Shown here piece after piece: positions 1-5,514 of a DNA stretch of 8,476 nt. The stretch's first letter is position 1; the number at the start of each line of letters is the position of its first letter. The position numbers and the translations under genes were made by a program. This stretch comes from Methylobacteriaceae bacterium (lineage in GTDB: Bacteria; Pseudomonadota; Alphaproteobacteria; Rhizobiales; Beijerinckiaceae). Below the pieces are notes generated by a model. That model made no database searches. It had not been told where the DNA came from and saw only the letters and a list, made by a program, of their open reading frames with translations. Location: the NCBI GenBank assembly GCA_031272615.1, contig JAISTL010000079.1, forward strand, positions 1 through 8,476, read 5' to 3'.

Positions 1-21
1 CGGCCGCCCCCCGCTTTCATT

Positions 22-1740
22 TTACTTTCGCGGCAAGCTGTTGATAAAGTCGATGTCGTCGCGGTAAATGAGCGGCCCGACGCTGACCTCGCCGTCATCG
101 GGGCGGGCGTTGTCGCCGAAATGGATGGCGGATGCGGACGCCGGATCGTAGGCCGGCCACGTCACGCCGCCGCTGTGGTTCGGATCACCGGTTTTGATGA
201 AATTCACCCAACGGGCGTGCATGTCCTCCATCAAGGCGATCTTGGCGGAGGTGGGCGGCGTTCCGCTGCCGAAGACCCCGCTGCCGTCGGCGTTGCCGAA
301 GCCAAAGGATATCTCGGTGACGTGGTATGCGCCGAGGCCTCCGGGGTTGCCGCTTTCGACGTATCTGAAATTATAGGCGTAAACCGCGTGTCCGGCTTTG
401 GCATAAGCGTCGCCGAACACCTTCATGGGTGCGGAAAACATGGAGAGCGCCAGGATTTCCCGGGTGCGGGCGAGGGCCGGGTGTTGCGCATCGACCGGAT
501 AGCGGCTCACCACTCCGGCGAGGTTTTCATAGCCCAGCTGTCTGGTGATGGTGCCCTTGTACGCCAATTCATCCGCCAGGGGGACAAAGGACGCCCCTTC
601 GTCGGCGTTGTATCCGAACAGCAGATCGGCTTTGTTGAATTTGCCTTTGCTGAGCGCATCCCGGGGGTTCCGCGGGAGGACCTTGTCGTCGAAGAAGGGC
701 ATGAGAAGCCATTGCGGGCCGACGGTCGCGAAGTTGAACGACAAGTCGGCGTTGAGGGAGGCGAGCGTTTCCGCGTCGGCGGCGCGCAGTTTCGCCAGGC
801 CCGCCTCGTTATCCGCAGCCCCGAAAACGTTTGCCAGCGCCGCATATGGCGCTTCCACCCGGACCGGTCCGTTGGGCGGCGTGTTGTTCTTGACGGAGAG
901 AATCGAGCCGCTTTCCATGATTGCTCTTTGGAACAACCCCCCGGCCGGGGGTGAGAGCAGCAGCGCCCCGACGCTGAACGACCCGGCGGATTCGCCGCCG
1001 ATGGTCACGCGGTTCGGGTCACCGCCGAACGCCTCGATGTTGTCCCGTACCCATTCGAGCGCCTTGATCTGGTCCAGTGTGCCCCAGTTGCCGGTGGTTC
1101 CGTATTTCTCCAGAGTGGTGTTGGAGGCGAAGAACCCCATCACGCCGAGCCTGTAGTTGATGGTGACGCCAACAACACCTTCACGGGCAAAACGCGTCAT
1201 GTCAAAATCAGGCATGGAACCGGCGCCGTTGGTGTATCCGCCGCCGTGAATCCAGACATAGACGGGCAGCTTGGCGCCTTTGTCGAGCTTGGGAGTCCAG
1301 ATGTTGAGAGTCAGGCAGTCTTCGGAGAGGCCGACCTCGTCGATGAACCCCTGTGTCATCGTCATCGGAAGCTGCAGCGACGCCGGCCCGAATTTCGTGG
1401 CGTCCCGTTCACCCTGCCAGGGGTCGACATCCTCGGGGGGAGCGAAGCGCAACGCGCCGACGGGCGGTTTGGCGAAGGGAATTCCCTTGAAAACGAATAT
1501 GTCGCCGGAGGGTATGCCCCGCAGAGCGCCTTTGGCGGTCAAAACCACCGCGTCCTTCGCGGAGGCAGCGGCGACGGCGGAACCCTGTGGTGTGGAAGCC
1601 GCCCAACCGGCGCTCATACGGAACGGGGCTGTTCCGGCAACAGTCGTCAGGGCCGCGAGGACCAGAACGGCAATCCTGCGTCCGGCGGCGACGCGAAGAG
1701 TTCCCTTCGCCGTTAAAAACAGAGTATTACTGTTTTTCAT
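22..1740 (-). CDS. Exported type-B carboxylesterase (para-nitrobenzyl-esterase-like)
   Basis: Predicted secreted or periplasmic alpha/beta-hydrolase that cleaves carboxylic esters; the natural substrate cannot be told from sequence. Positions are numbered from a GTG one codon upstream of the chosen ATG. The oxyanion-hole motif HGGG is at 166-169, the nucleophile elbow GGESAG places Ser252, the acid is Glu382 in NADEG, and the base is His474 in GAYHVTE. The family signature EDCLTLNIW is near 141-149. The N-terminus has a charged stretch with RR at 22-23, a hydrophobic core at about 24-40 and likely cleavage near 48-50 (WAA), so export is likely. The length of 572 residues fits the family. The start at 1740 is preceded on the minus strand by AAGGAAGG (1749-1756) 8 bases away; the GTG at 1743 is the alternative, 5 bases away. 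It stands alone, divergent from the DUF3791 cassette. Family assignment is secure; substrate and role are unknown. Confidence 0.93.
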   Translation of the reverse strand: MKNSNTLFLTAKGTLRVAAGRRIAVLVLAALTTVAGTAPFRMSAGWAASTPQGSAVAAASAKDAVVLTAKGALRGIPSGDIFVFKGIPFAKPPVGALRFAPPEDVDPWQGERDATKFGPASLQLPMTMTQGFIDEVGLSEDCLTLNIWTPKLDKGAKLPVYVWIHGGGYTNGAGSMPDFDMTRFAREGVVGVTINYRLGVMGFFASNTTLEKYGTTGNWGTLDQIKALEWVRDNIEAFGGDPNRVTIGGESAGSFSVGALLLSPPAGGLFQRAIMESGSILSVKNNTPPNGPVRVEAPYAALANVFGAADNEAGLAKLRAADAETLASLNADLSFNFATVGPQWLLMPFFDDKVLPRNPRDALSKGKFNKADLLFGYNADEGASFVPLADELAYKGTITRQLGYENLAGVVSRYPVDAQHPALARTREILALSMFSAPMKVFGDAYAKAGHAVYAYNFRYVESGNPGGLGAYHVTEISFGFGNADGSGVFGSGTPPTSAKIALMEDMHARWVNFIKTGDPNHSGGVTWPAYDPASASAIHFGDNARPDDGEVSVGPLIYRDDIDFINSLPRK

Positions 1741-1809
1741 CACTATAACCTTCCTTCGCGGGGCCCGTCGTCATCAGCGCATGTGATGGCGACTCACAAC
1801 TGCCGGGTC

Positions 1810-1847
1810 CTTGAATTTGTTTCGATGACGTCAGCGGTGAATTCAAG
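1810..1847. promoter_or_regulatory. Nested inverted repeat, candidate operator
   Basis: The outer arms CTTGAATT (1810-1817) and AATTCAAG (1840-1847) are perfect reverse complements, and their starts are 30 bases apart, about three helical turns. Almost at the centre sits the perfect 8-base palindrome TGACGTCA (1826-1833). The arrangement suits a dimeric or tetrameric DNA-binding protein. It lies 70-107 bases upstream of the esterase start, so control of the esterase is the simplest guess. No regulator gene is present in the window. Confidence 0.4.
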
Positions 1848-1880
1848 ATGAACAATGACAATCCGCACCGTTTTGCGCAA

Positions 1881-1922
1881 GTCGCGTGTCATTTATTCAT
1901 GTCTTTTATCATATAGCGCGAC
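1881..1922. repeat. AT-rich island with tandem 13-base repeat inside an inverted repeat
   Basis: GTCGCG (1881-1886) and CGCGAC (1917-1922) are perfect reverse complements and enclose 30 AT-rich bases. Inside, TGTCATTTAT (1887-1896) and TGTCTTTTAT (1900-1909) repeat directly with one mismatch at a 13-base period. The contrast with the GC-rich surroundings suggests a promoter or protein-binding site. It could serve either the esterase or the cassette. No function can be assigned. Confidence 0.35.
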
Positions 1923-2112
1923 AAAACAACTTTCCAGACGCGCGGAAAAACAGATTTCCCATTATCCGGAACTTATTTTCATCATGCCGCGGACAGTTTG
2001 ACGGGGATAACGGCGCTGCCGACGCGGACGGTGATATGCGGCGCGAAGTGTGCTATAGGATTCCCCCGATGAACAGGCGTGACGTATCCCCTGAAAGCGG
2101 GAGGTTCGGACA

Positions 2113-2349
2113 ATGATGAGGCGGACGGCGATGACGCCGCAACAGTCGTTTTTTGCGGTATTCTGCATCGAAGCGCTGGCGGAGGAACTGGGAATGACAG
2201 GCGACAGCATCTACAGGATGCTCGCGGAAAACAGCGATATTCTGGATGGTTATATCATCCCGTGTTATGACGTGCTCCATACGCAGGGAAAGGGATGGAT
2301 CGTCGACGATCTCATCGGACTCATGAAGAGAAAGGGGGTTCTGGAATGA
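2113..2349 (+). CDS. DUF3791 family small protein
   Basis: A 78-residue protein that I recognise as DUF3791 by its typical pattern: FCIEALAEELG at about 17-27, then ILDGYIIPCYDVLHTQGK at about 44-61, then a short helix with DDLIGLMKRKGVL at the end. The biochemical role is unknown. Such proteins commonly precede a DUF3990 gene, as here, and from that context they are suspected partners or antitoxin-like components; this is inference. The start at 2113 is chosen because GGGAGG (2099-2104) lies 8 bases upstream; a second ATG follows at 2116. The stop overlaps the next start as ATGA (2346-2349), which implies translational coupling. There is no signal peptide or membrane segment, so it should be cytoplasmic. 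Confidence 0.86.
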   Translation: MMRRTAMTPQQSFFAVFCIEALAEELGMTGDSIYRMLAENSDILDGYIIPCYDVLHTQGKGWIVDDLIGLMKRKGVLE

Positions 2350-2834
2350 TTCTCTATCATGGGTCGTATGCGGCAATCACGAAACCCGATCTGTCGTTCG
2401 CGAGGTTGAAAACCGATTTCGGCAGCGGCTTCCATACGACGCCGATCAGAGAGCAGGCGGTCAACTGGTCGAAACACTTCCTCCGGGAGGGAAAGCCCGC
2501 CGTGGTCTCCGCCTACGCGTTTCTTGAAAAAGCCGGCGAGGACATTTCGCGTTTCAAGGTTCTGGAGTTCAACACCCATTCCAAAAAATGGCTGGATTTC
2601 ATCATGGCCAACCGGTTGGGCCAACCGGTCGGGGAACGTTGGGATCTCGTCATCGGCGGAGTGGCAAACGACAAGGTGTTCAACACGCTGGAGCTCTATT
2701 TCAAGGGCGAGCTCACCAGTGCCCAAGCCATCCGCCGCCTGCGGTACAACAAGCCGAATTTCCAGTATTGTTTCAAAAATCAGGTTCTCATCAATGATTA
2801 TCTGCATTTTGCCGGGGCGGAGGACGTGAAATGA
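2346..2834 (+). CDS. DUF3990 family protein, predicted ADP-ribosyltransferase fold
   Basis: A 162-residue protein matching DUF3990: MILYHGS at 1-7, DFGSGFHTT at 24-32, WLDFIMANR at 82-90, DLVIGGVANDKVF at 100-112, RRLRY at 130-134 and QYCFKNQ at 140-146. As I recall, the family is grouped with ADP-ribosyltransferases, which use NAD+ to modify a target; the target here is unknown. In that fold the expected H-Y-E positions would be about His5, residue 30 and residue 146, but here residues 30 and 146 are His and Gln, so activity is uncertain. The start at 2346 is preferred over an in-frame ATG at 2295 because it begins at the conserved YHGS strand, follows AAGGGGG, and overlaps the upstream stop as ATGA. 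The 3' end overlaps the next start in the same way at 2831-2834. Likely cytoplasmic, and possibly a toxin-like enzyme coupled to two small partners. Confidence 0.87.
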   Translation: MILYHGSYAAITKPDLSFARLKTDFGSGFHTTPIREQAVNWSKHFLREGKPAVVSAYAFLEKAGEDISRFKVLEFNTHSKKWLDFIMANRLGQPVGERWDLVIGGVANDKVFNTLELYFKGELTSAQAIRRLRYNKPNFQYCFKNQVLINDYLHFAGAEDVK

Positions 2835-3048
2835 TCGCCGACAGGTATATTCTGGTTACAAACATGACGGCGTCATCAACGAATACGCGGCACTGACGGG
2901 TTTGCCGCTGCGGGAAGCCTTCGACGTCTACTACAAATCCATCCTCTACACCGAAATCCGGGACGGAATTTCCGACATGCACTGCCGGAGCGACGGCTAT
3001 CTCGCCGATGAACTCGCCTTGGAGGTGCAGCGCAGGCAGGGCGAATAA
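2831..3048 (+). pseudogene. Third cassette gene, apparently frameshifted
   Basis: An ATG at 2831 overlaps the DUF3990 stop as ATGA. Its frame opens MIADRYILVTNM, then degenerates and stops at 2894-2896 after 21 residues. A second frame, with no usable start of its own, carries a protein-like sequence from about 2866 to the TAA at 3046-3048: NEYAALTGLPL, EAFDVYYKSILYTEIRDGIS, then SDMHCRSDGYLADEL. Restoring one base near 2866 (ATG followed by GAC) joins both parts into a 72-residue protein. The pattern of a helix, then YKS.LY..I.DG, then SD.YLA.EL is like the small proteins I associate with DUF3791/DUF3990 loci. There is no obvious slippery heptamer at the junction, so a real disabling mutation or an assembly error is more likely than programmed frameshifting. 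Function is unknown. Confidence 0.66.
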
Positions 3049-3077
3049 GCGAAAACCGGTTATTCCGCCAGTTTTTT
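3040..3077 (+). terminator. Rho-independent terminator of the DUF3791/DUF3990 cassette
   Basis: GGCGAATAA (3040-3048) pairs with TTATTCCGCC (3060-3069) apart from a single bulged C, around an 11-base loop, and is followed by AG and six T (3072-3077). The upstream arm contains the TAA stop of the third cassette gene. The downstream arm contains the reverse complement of the stop of the small minus-strand ORF. There is no T-run on the minus strand, so it should act only on rightward transcription. Confidence 0.72.
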
Positions 3078-3176
3078 GATCAGCATCAGCGCCGCGATGA
3101 GGCCGCCGACGGAGAGCAGCACGGACCCCAGCGCGTAAGCCACCGCCGCGACGGTGCGGCCGCGCTCCAGCAACAT
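3060..3176 (-). CDS. Possible 38-residue single-pass membrane protein
   Basis: A short frame on the minus strand begins with ATG at 3176, or GTG at 3179, and ends at TAA (3062-3060). The product starts MLLERGRTV, continues with an uninterrupted hydrophobic segment of about 25 residues rich in Ala, Val, Leu and Gly, and ends with IKKLAE. That is the profile of a single transmembrane helix with charged ends. It begins 11 bases after the recG stop (8 for GTG), and AGGA lies 9 bases before the ATG, so co-transcription with recG is possible. I recognise no family. Chance open frames of this size are common, so it remains tentative. Confidence 0.38.
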   Translation of the reverse strand: MLLERGRTVAAVAYALGSVLLSVGGLIAALMLIKKLAE

Positions 3177-3187
3177 CACCGGTCGTC

Positions 3188-5305
3188 CTATCCCGCTTTC
3201 AGCAGACGCACCGCCTGGTCCCGGTCAAAGAGGTACAACAGAAGACGCAGGGCCTGGCCGCGTTCGGACTCGAGTGTGAGATCACGCTCCAGAATCAGCC
3301 GGGCGTCGTCCCGGGCCGCCGCCAGCAGATCGGAATCAAAGGCGAGATTGGCGATTTTCGTTTCCGGCAGGCCCGATTGTTTCGACCCGAGCATTTCACC
3401 GGCGCCGCGCAGGCGCAAATCCTCTTCGGCGATGCGGAAGCCGTCTTCCGTCTCACGCATGATTTGCAGCCGCGCCTTTGCTGTCTGCGACAACGGTCCG
3501 CGGTAAAGCAGCAGGCAGCTCGAGGCCGTGCCGCCGCGCCCGACGCGGCCGCGCAGCTGATGCAATTGCGCCAGGCCGAACCGCTCGGCGTGTTCGATGA
3601 CCATCACCGAGGCCTTGGGAATGTCGACGCCGACCTCGATCACCGTTGTCGATACCAGCACCTTGATGTCTTCAGCCATAAAGCGTTCCATCACCGTGTC
3701 TTTTTCGGCGCCCGACATGCGGCCGTGCACCAGACCGACGACGTCGCCGAGCCGCTTCTTCAGGTCGGCAAAGCGTTCCTCGGCGGCGGCCAGGTCGGTT
3801 TTTTCGGATTCCGCCACCAGTGGGCACACCCAGTAAATCAGATTGCCGGCGGCAATGGCCCGCTTCAGGCCGCCCGCCACCTCATCGAGGCGCTCGAGGG
3901 TGATGATGCGGGTGGCCACGGGTTTGCGTCCCGCCGGTTTTTCACTGAGTACCGACACATCCATATCCCCGTAAAGCGTCAGGGCGAGGGTGCGGGGAAT
4001 GGGAGTCGCCGTCATCACCAGCACATCGACGGCCTCTCCCTTGGACCCCATGGCGAGGCGCTGATGCACGCCGAACCGGTGCTGCTCATCCACCACCGCC
4101 AGGCCGAGATCCTTATATGTCACGCCCTCCTGAAACAGCGCATGGGTGCCGAGCGCCAGGGAGATGGAGCCGTCGGCGAGGCCTTCCAACACCTTGCGGC
4201 GCTCGGAGGTTTTCTCGCGGCCGGTGAGAAGGCCGATGCGCACGCCGCTTTGTTCCAGCATGGCGGAGATGCGCTCAAAATGCTGGCGGGCGAGAATTTC
4301 CGTCGGTACCATCAACGCGGCCTGACGCCCGGCCTCGACGGCCGTGAGCATGGCCAGCAGCGCCACCACGGTTTTGCCCGAGCCGACATCACCCTGCAAC
4401 AGGCGGAGCATCTTGTGTTCCGAGGCGAGGTCGGCGCGGATTTCTGCAAGTGCGCGCTGTTGGCTCGATGTGAGGGAAAAGGGCAGGGCCCGCTCCAGCG
4501 GCCCGGACACGGAGCCGTCGCCAATGGTCGGGCGGCCGCGCAGGCGACGCATACGGGCGCGGGCCAGCGCCAGGGCCAACTGGGAGGCAAGGAGCTCATC
4601 GTAGGCGAGACGCTTGCGCAACGGGTTTCCGATCATCCCCTCTTCGTTTACCGACGCAACGGAACCGGGCCGGTGCAGGCCCTTCAGCGCTTCGGTGAAC
4701 GGCGGCCATTTGCGTTGGGCGATCCAGGCGGCATCCTGCCATTCCGGCAGGCTCGGCAGCCGCTCCAGCGCCGCCGCCGTGCAGCGGATGAGAAAACGTG
4801 ACGTGAGGCCCTCGGTGAGGCCGTAGACCGGTTCGATTTTCGGCAGTGTCTTCAGCCCGTTCTCATCAAGGATGTGATCCGGGTGGGTCATCTGCCGGAA
4901 GCCGTTCCACAGCTCGATGACGCCGGACACATAGCGGGTGGCGCCGACGGGCAGCGTCTTGCTCAGATGGTCGCGGTAGACATTGAAGAACACCAGGGCG
5001 AGGTCGCCGGTGTCGTCTTCGATGATGACGCGGTAGGGGCTGCGCCCCTGCGGCGCCGGCGGCTTGTGTTCGATGACGACGCCGGCAACGGTGACGGGCT
5101 CGCCGAAGGGCGCGCTTCGGATGGATGGTCTCAATTCCCGCGAGACTCCGCCCCTCGGCAGGTGAAACAGCACGTCGATGACACGGGCGTCATTCTCACC
5201 GCCGGTGAGCAGGCGCTTCAACAGCGGCGCCAGTTTGGGCCCGACGCCGGCGAGCGTGGTGACCGGGGCGAACAACGGGTCAAGGGCGGGTGGGCGCAGG
5301 GACAA
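3188..5305 (-). CDS. recG: ATP-dependent DNA helicase RecG
   Basis: A double-stranded DNA translocase that reverses stalled replication forks and processes Holliday junctions, D-loops and R-loops. In the 705-residue form, the N-terminal helical part has LAGVGPKLA near 18-26. An OB-fold wedge domain begins near PVTVAGVV (about 70-77). Walker A GDVGSGKT is at 305-312, DEQH of motif II at 406-409, TATPIPRTL of motif III from 432, and QLRGRVGR of motif VI at 583-590. The length matches the family (E. coli is about 693 residues). The frame stays open upstream to 5530, but that extension would overlap sdhE and has no RecG-like sequence. The TTG at 5305 is chosen because AAGGAG lies 6 bases before it and RecG homology (LDPLFAPVTTL) starts right after. 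All helicase motifs look intact. Confidence 0.97.
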   Translation of the reverse strand: MSLRPPALDPLFAPVTTLAGVGPKLAPLLKRLLTGGENDARVIDVLFHLPRGGVSRELRPSIRSAPFGEPVTVAGVVIEHKPPAPQGRSPYRVIIEDDTGDLALVFFNVYRDHLSKTLPVGATRYVSGVIELWNGFRQMTHPDHILDENGLKTLPKIEPVYGLTEGLTSRFLIRCTAAALERLPSLPEWQDAAWIAQRKWPPFTEALKGLHRPGSVASVNEEGMIGNPLRKRLAYDELLASQLALALARARMRRLRGRPTIGDGSVSGPLERALPFSLTSSQQRALAEIRADLASEHKMLRLLQGDVGSGKTVVALLAMLTAVEAGRQAALMVPTEILARQHFERISAMLEQSGVRIGLLTGREKTSERRKVLEGLADGSISLALGTHALFQEGVTYKDLGLAVVDEQHRFGVHQRLAMGSKGEAVDVLVMTATPIPRTLALTLYGDMDVSVLSEKPAGRKPVATRIITLERLDEVAGGLKRAIAAGNLIYWVCPLVAESEKTDLAAAEERFADLKKRLGDVVGLVHGRMSGAEKDTVMERFMAEDIKVLVSTTVIEVGVDIPKASVMVIEHAERFGLAQLHQLRGRVGRGGTASSCLLLYRGPLSQTAKARLQIMRETEDGFRIAEEDLRLRGAGEMLGSKQSGLPETKIANLAFDSDLLAAARDDARLILERDLTLESERGQALRLLLYLFDRDQAVRLLKAG

Positions 5306-5311
5306 ACATCT

Positions 5312-5317
5312 CTCCTT
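5312..5317 (-). promoter_or_regulatory. Ribosome binding site that fixes the recG TTG start
   Basis: AAGGAG on the minus strand ends 6 bases before TTG (5305-5303). An ATG at 5309-5307 sits inside the spacer but is out of frame and reaches a stop after nine codons, so it is not the recG start. An ATG-only gene caller could miss the true N-terminus here. Confidence 0.7.
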
Positions 5318-5348
5318 CTGCAGAAACGCGGATTTTTGTTGACGGCGG

Positions 5349-5380
5349 CGGCCCGCCGGGCCAAACAGTCCGGCGGGCCG
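5349..5380 (-). other. Strong GC-rich hairpin in the recG leader
   Basis: An 11-base perfect inverted repeat, CGGCCCGCCGG (5349-5359) with CCGGCGGGCCG (5370-5380), surrounds a 10-base loop. It lies between the predicted recG promoter and its start codon, so it would form in the leader transcript. No T-run follows directly on either strand, so it is not a canonical terminator. A protective, attenuating or protein-binding role is possible but not shown. Confidence 0.55.
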
Positions 5381-5381
5381 G

Positions 5382-5409
5382 ATGACAAACCGGCGGAAAA
5401 CAGTATATA
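5382..5409 (+). promoter_or_regulatory. Predicted promoter of sdhE-mfd
   Basis: ATGACA (5382-5387) matches the -35 consensus at five of six bases and is followed after 16 bases by TATATA (5404-5409). It would give a leader of about 100 bases before sdhE. It shares its -10 bases with the leftward recG promoter. Confidence 0.42.
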
Positions 5410-5429
5410 GCGCATTTGCCGGTGAACAA
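5402..5429 (-). promoter_or_regulatory. Predicted sigma-70-type promoter of recG
   Basis: On the minus strand TTGTTC (5429-5424) is followed after 16 bases by TATACT (5407-5402). Both boxes match the consensus well, and the site would start a leader of about 90 bases before recG. The -10 box overlaps that of the rightward candidate. Confidence 0.5.
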
Positions 5430-5514
5430 ACACCCTTGAATTCTGCGGCGGTGAATTGGGGTTTGGCACGCGGGAAAGGCCGATCGCGCGGCTGCAGGCC
5501 TATGGAGTTTGACC

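Larger units (their letters stand above)
1741..2112. promoter_or_regulatory. Divergent intergenic region between esterase and DUF3791 cassette
   Basis: This 372-base gap separates two divergent transcription units and must hold both promoters. Short open frames inside it show no recognisable protein. It contains a TGTGA-N7-TCACA dyad (1782-1798), a nested dyad at 1810-1847, and an AT-rich island at 1887-1916 flanked by GTCGCG and CGCGAC. Just upstream of the cassette, a TGCTATAGG element at about 2051-2059 resembles an extended -10 box, but I see no good -35 partner. I could not assign a convincing promoter on either strand. Confidence 0.5.

Noticed and set aside
121..954. Long plus-strand frames opposite the esterase
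   Set aside because: They are antisense to a gene with an intact catalytic triad and family motifs and have no family features of their own.
1886..2116. A 76-codon plus-strand frame in the intergenic region
   Set aside because: No ribosome site, no recognisable motif, and it overlaps the start of the better supported DUF3791 gene in another frame.
2295..2345. A 17-residue N-terminal extension of the DUF3990 protein
   Set aside because: It lies inside the DUF3791 gene in another frame, and the family starts at the ILYHGS strand, which coincides with the ATGA-coupled start at 2346.
2855..2870. Programmed -1 frameshifting in the third cassette gene
   Set aside because: No X-XXY-YYZ slippery heptamer is visible at the junction and no strong stem follows closely, so a mutation or read error is the simpler reading.
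3377..4801. A 474-codon open frame on the plus strand opposite recG
   Set aside because: It lies wholly within the RecG helicase core on the other strand; its composition is low-complexity and no domain is recognisable.
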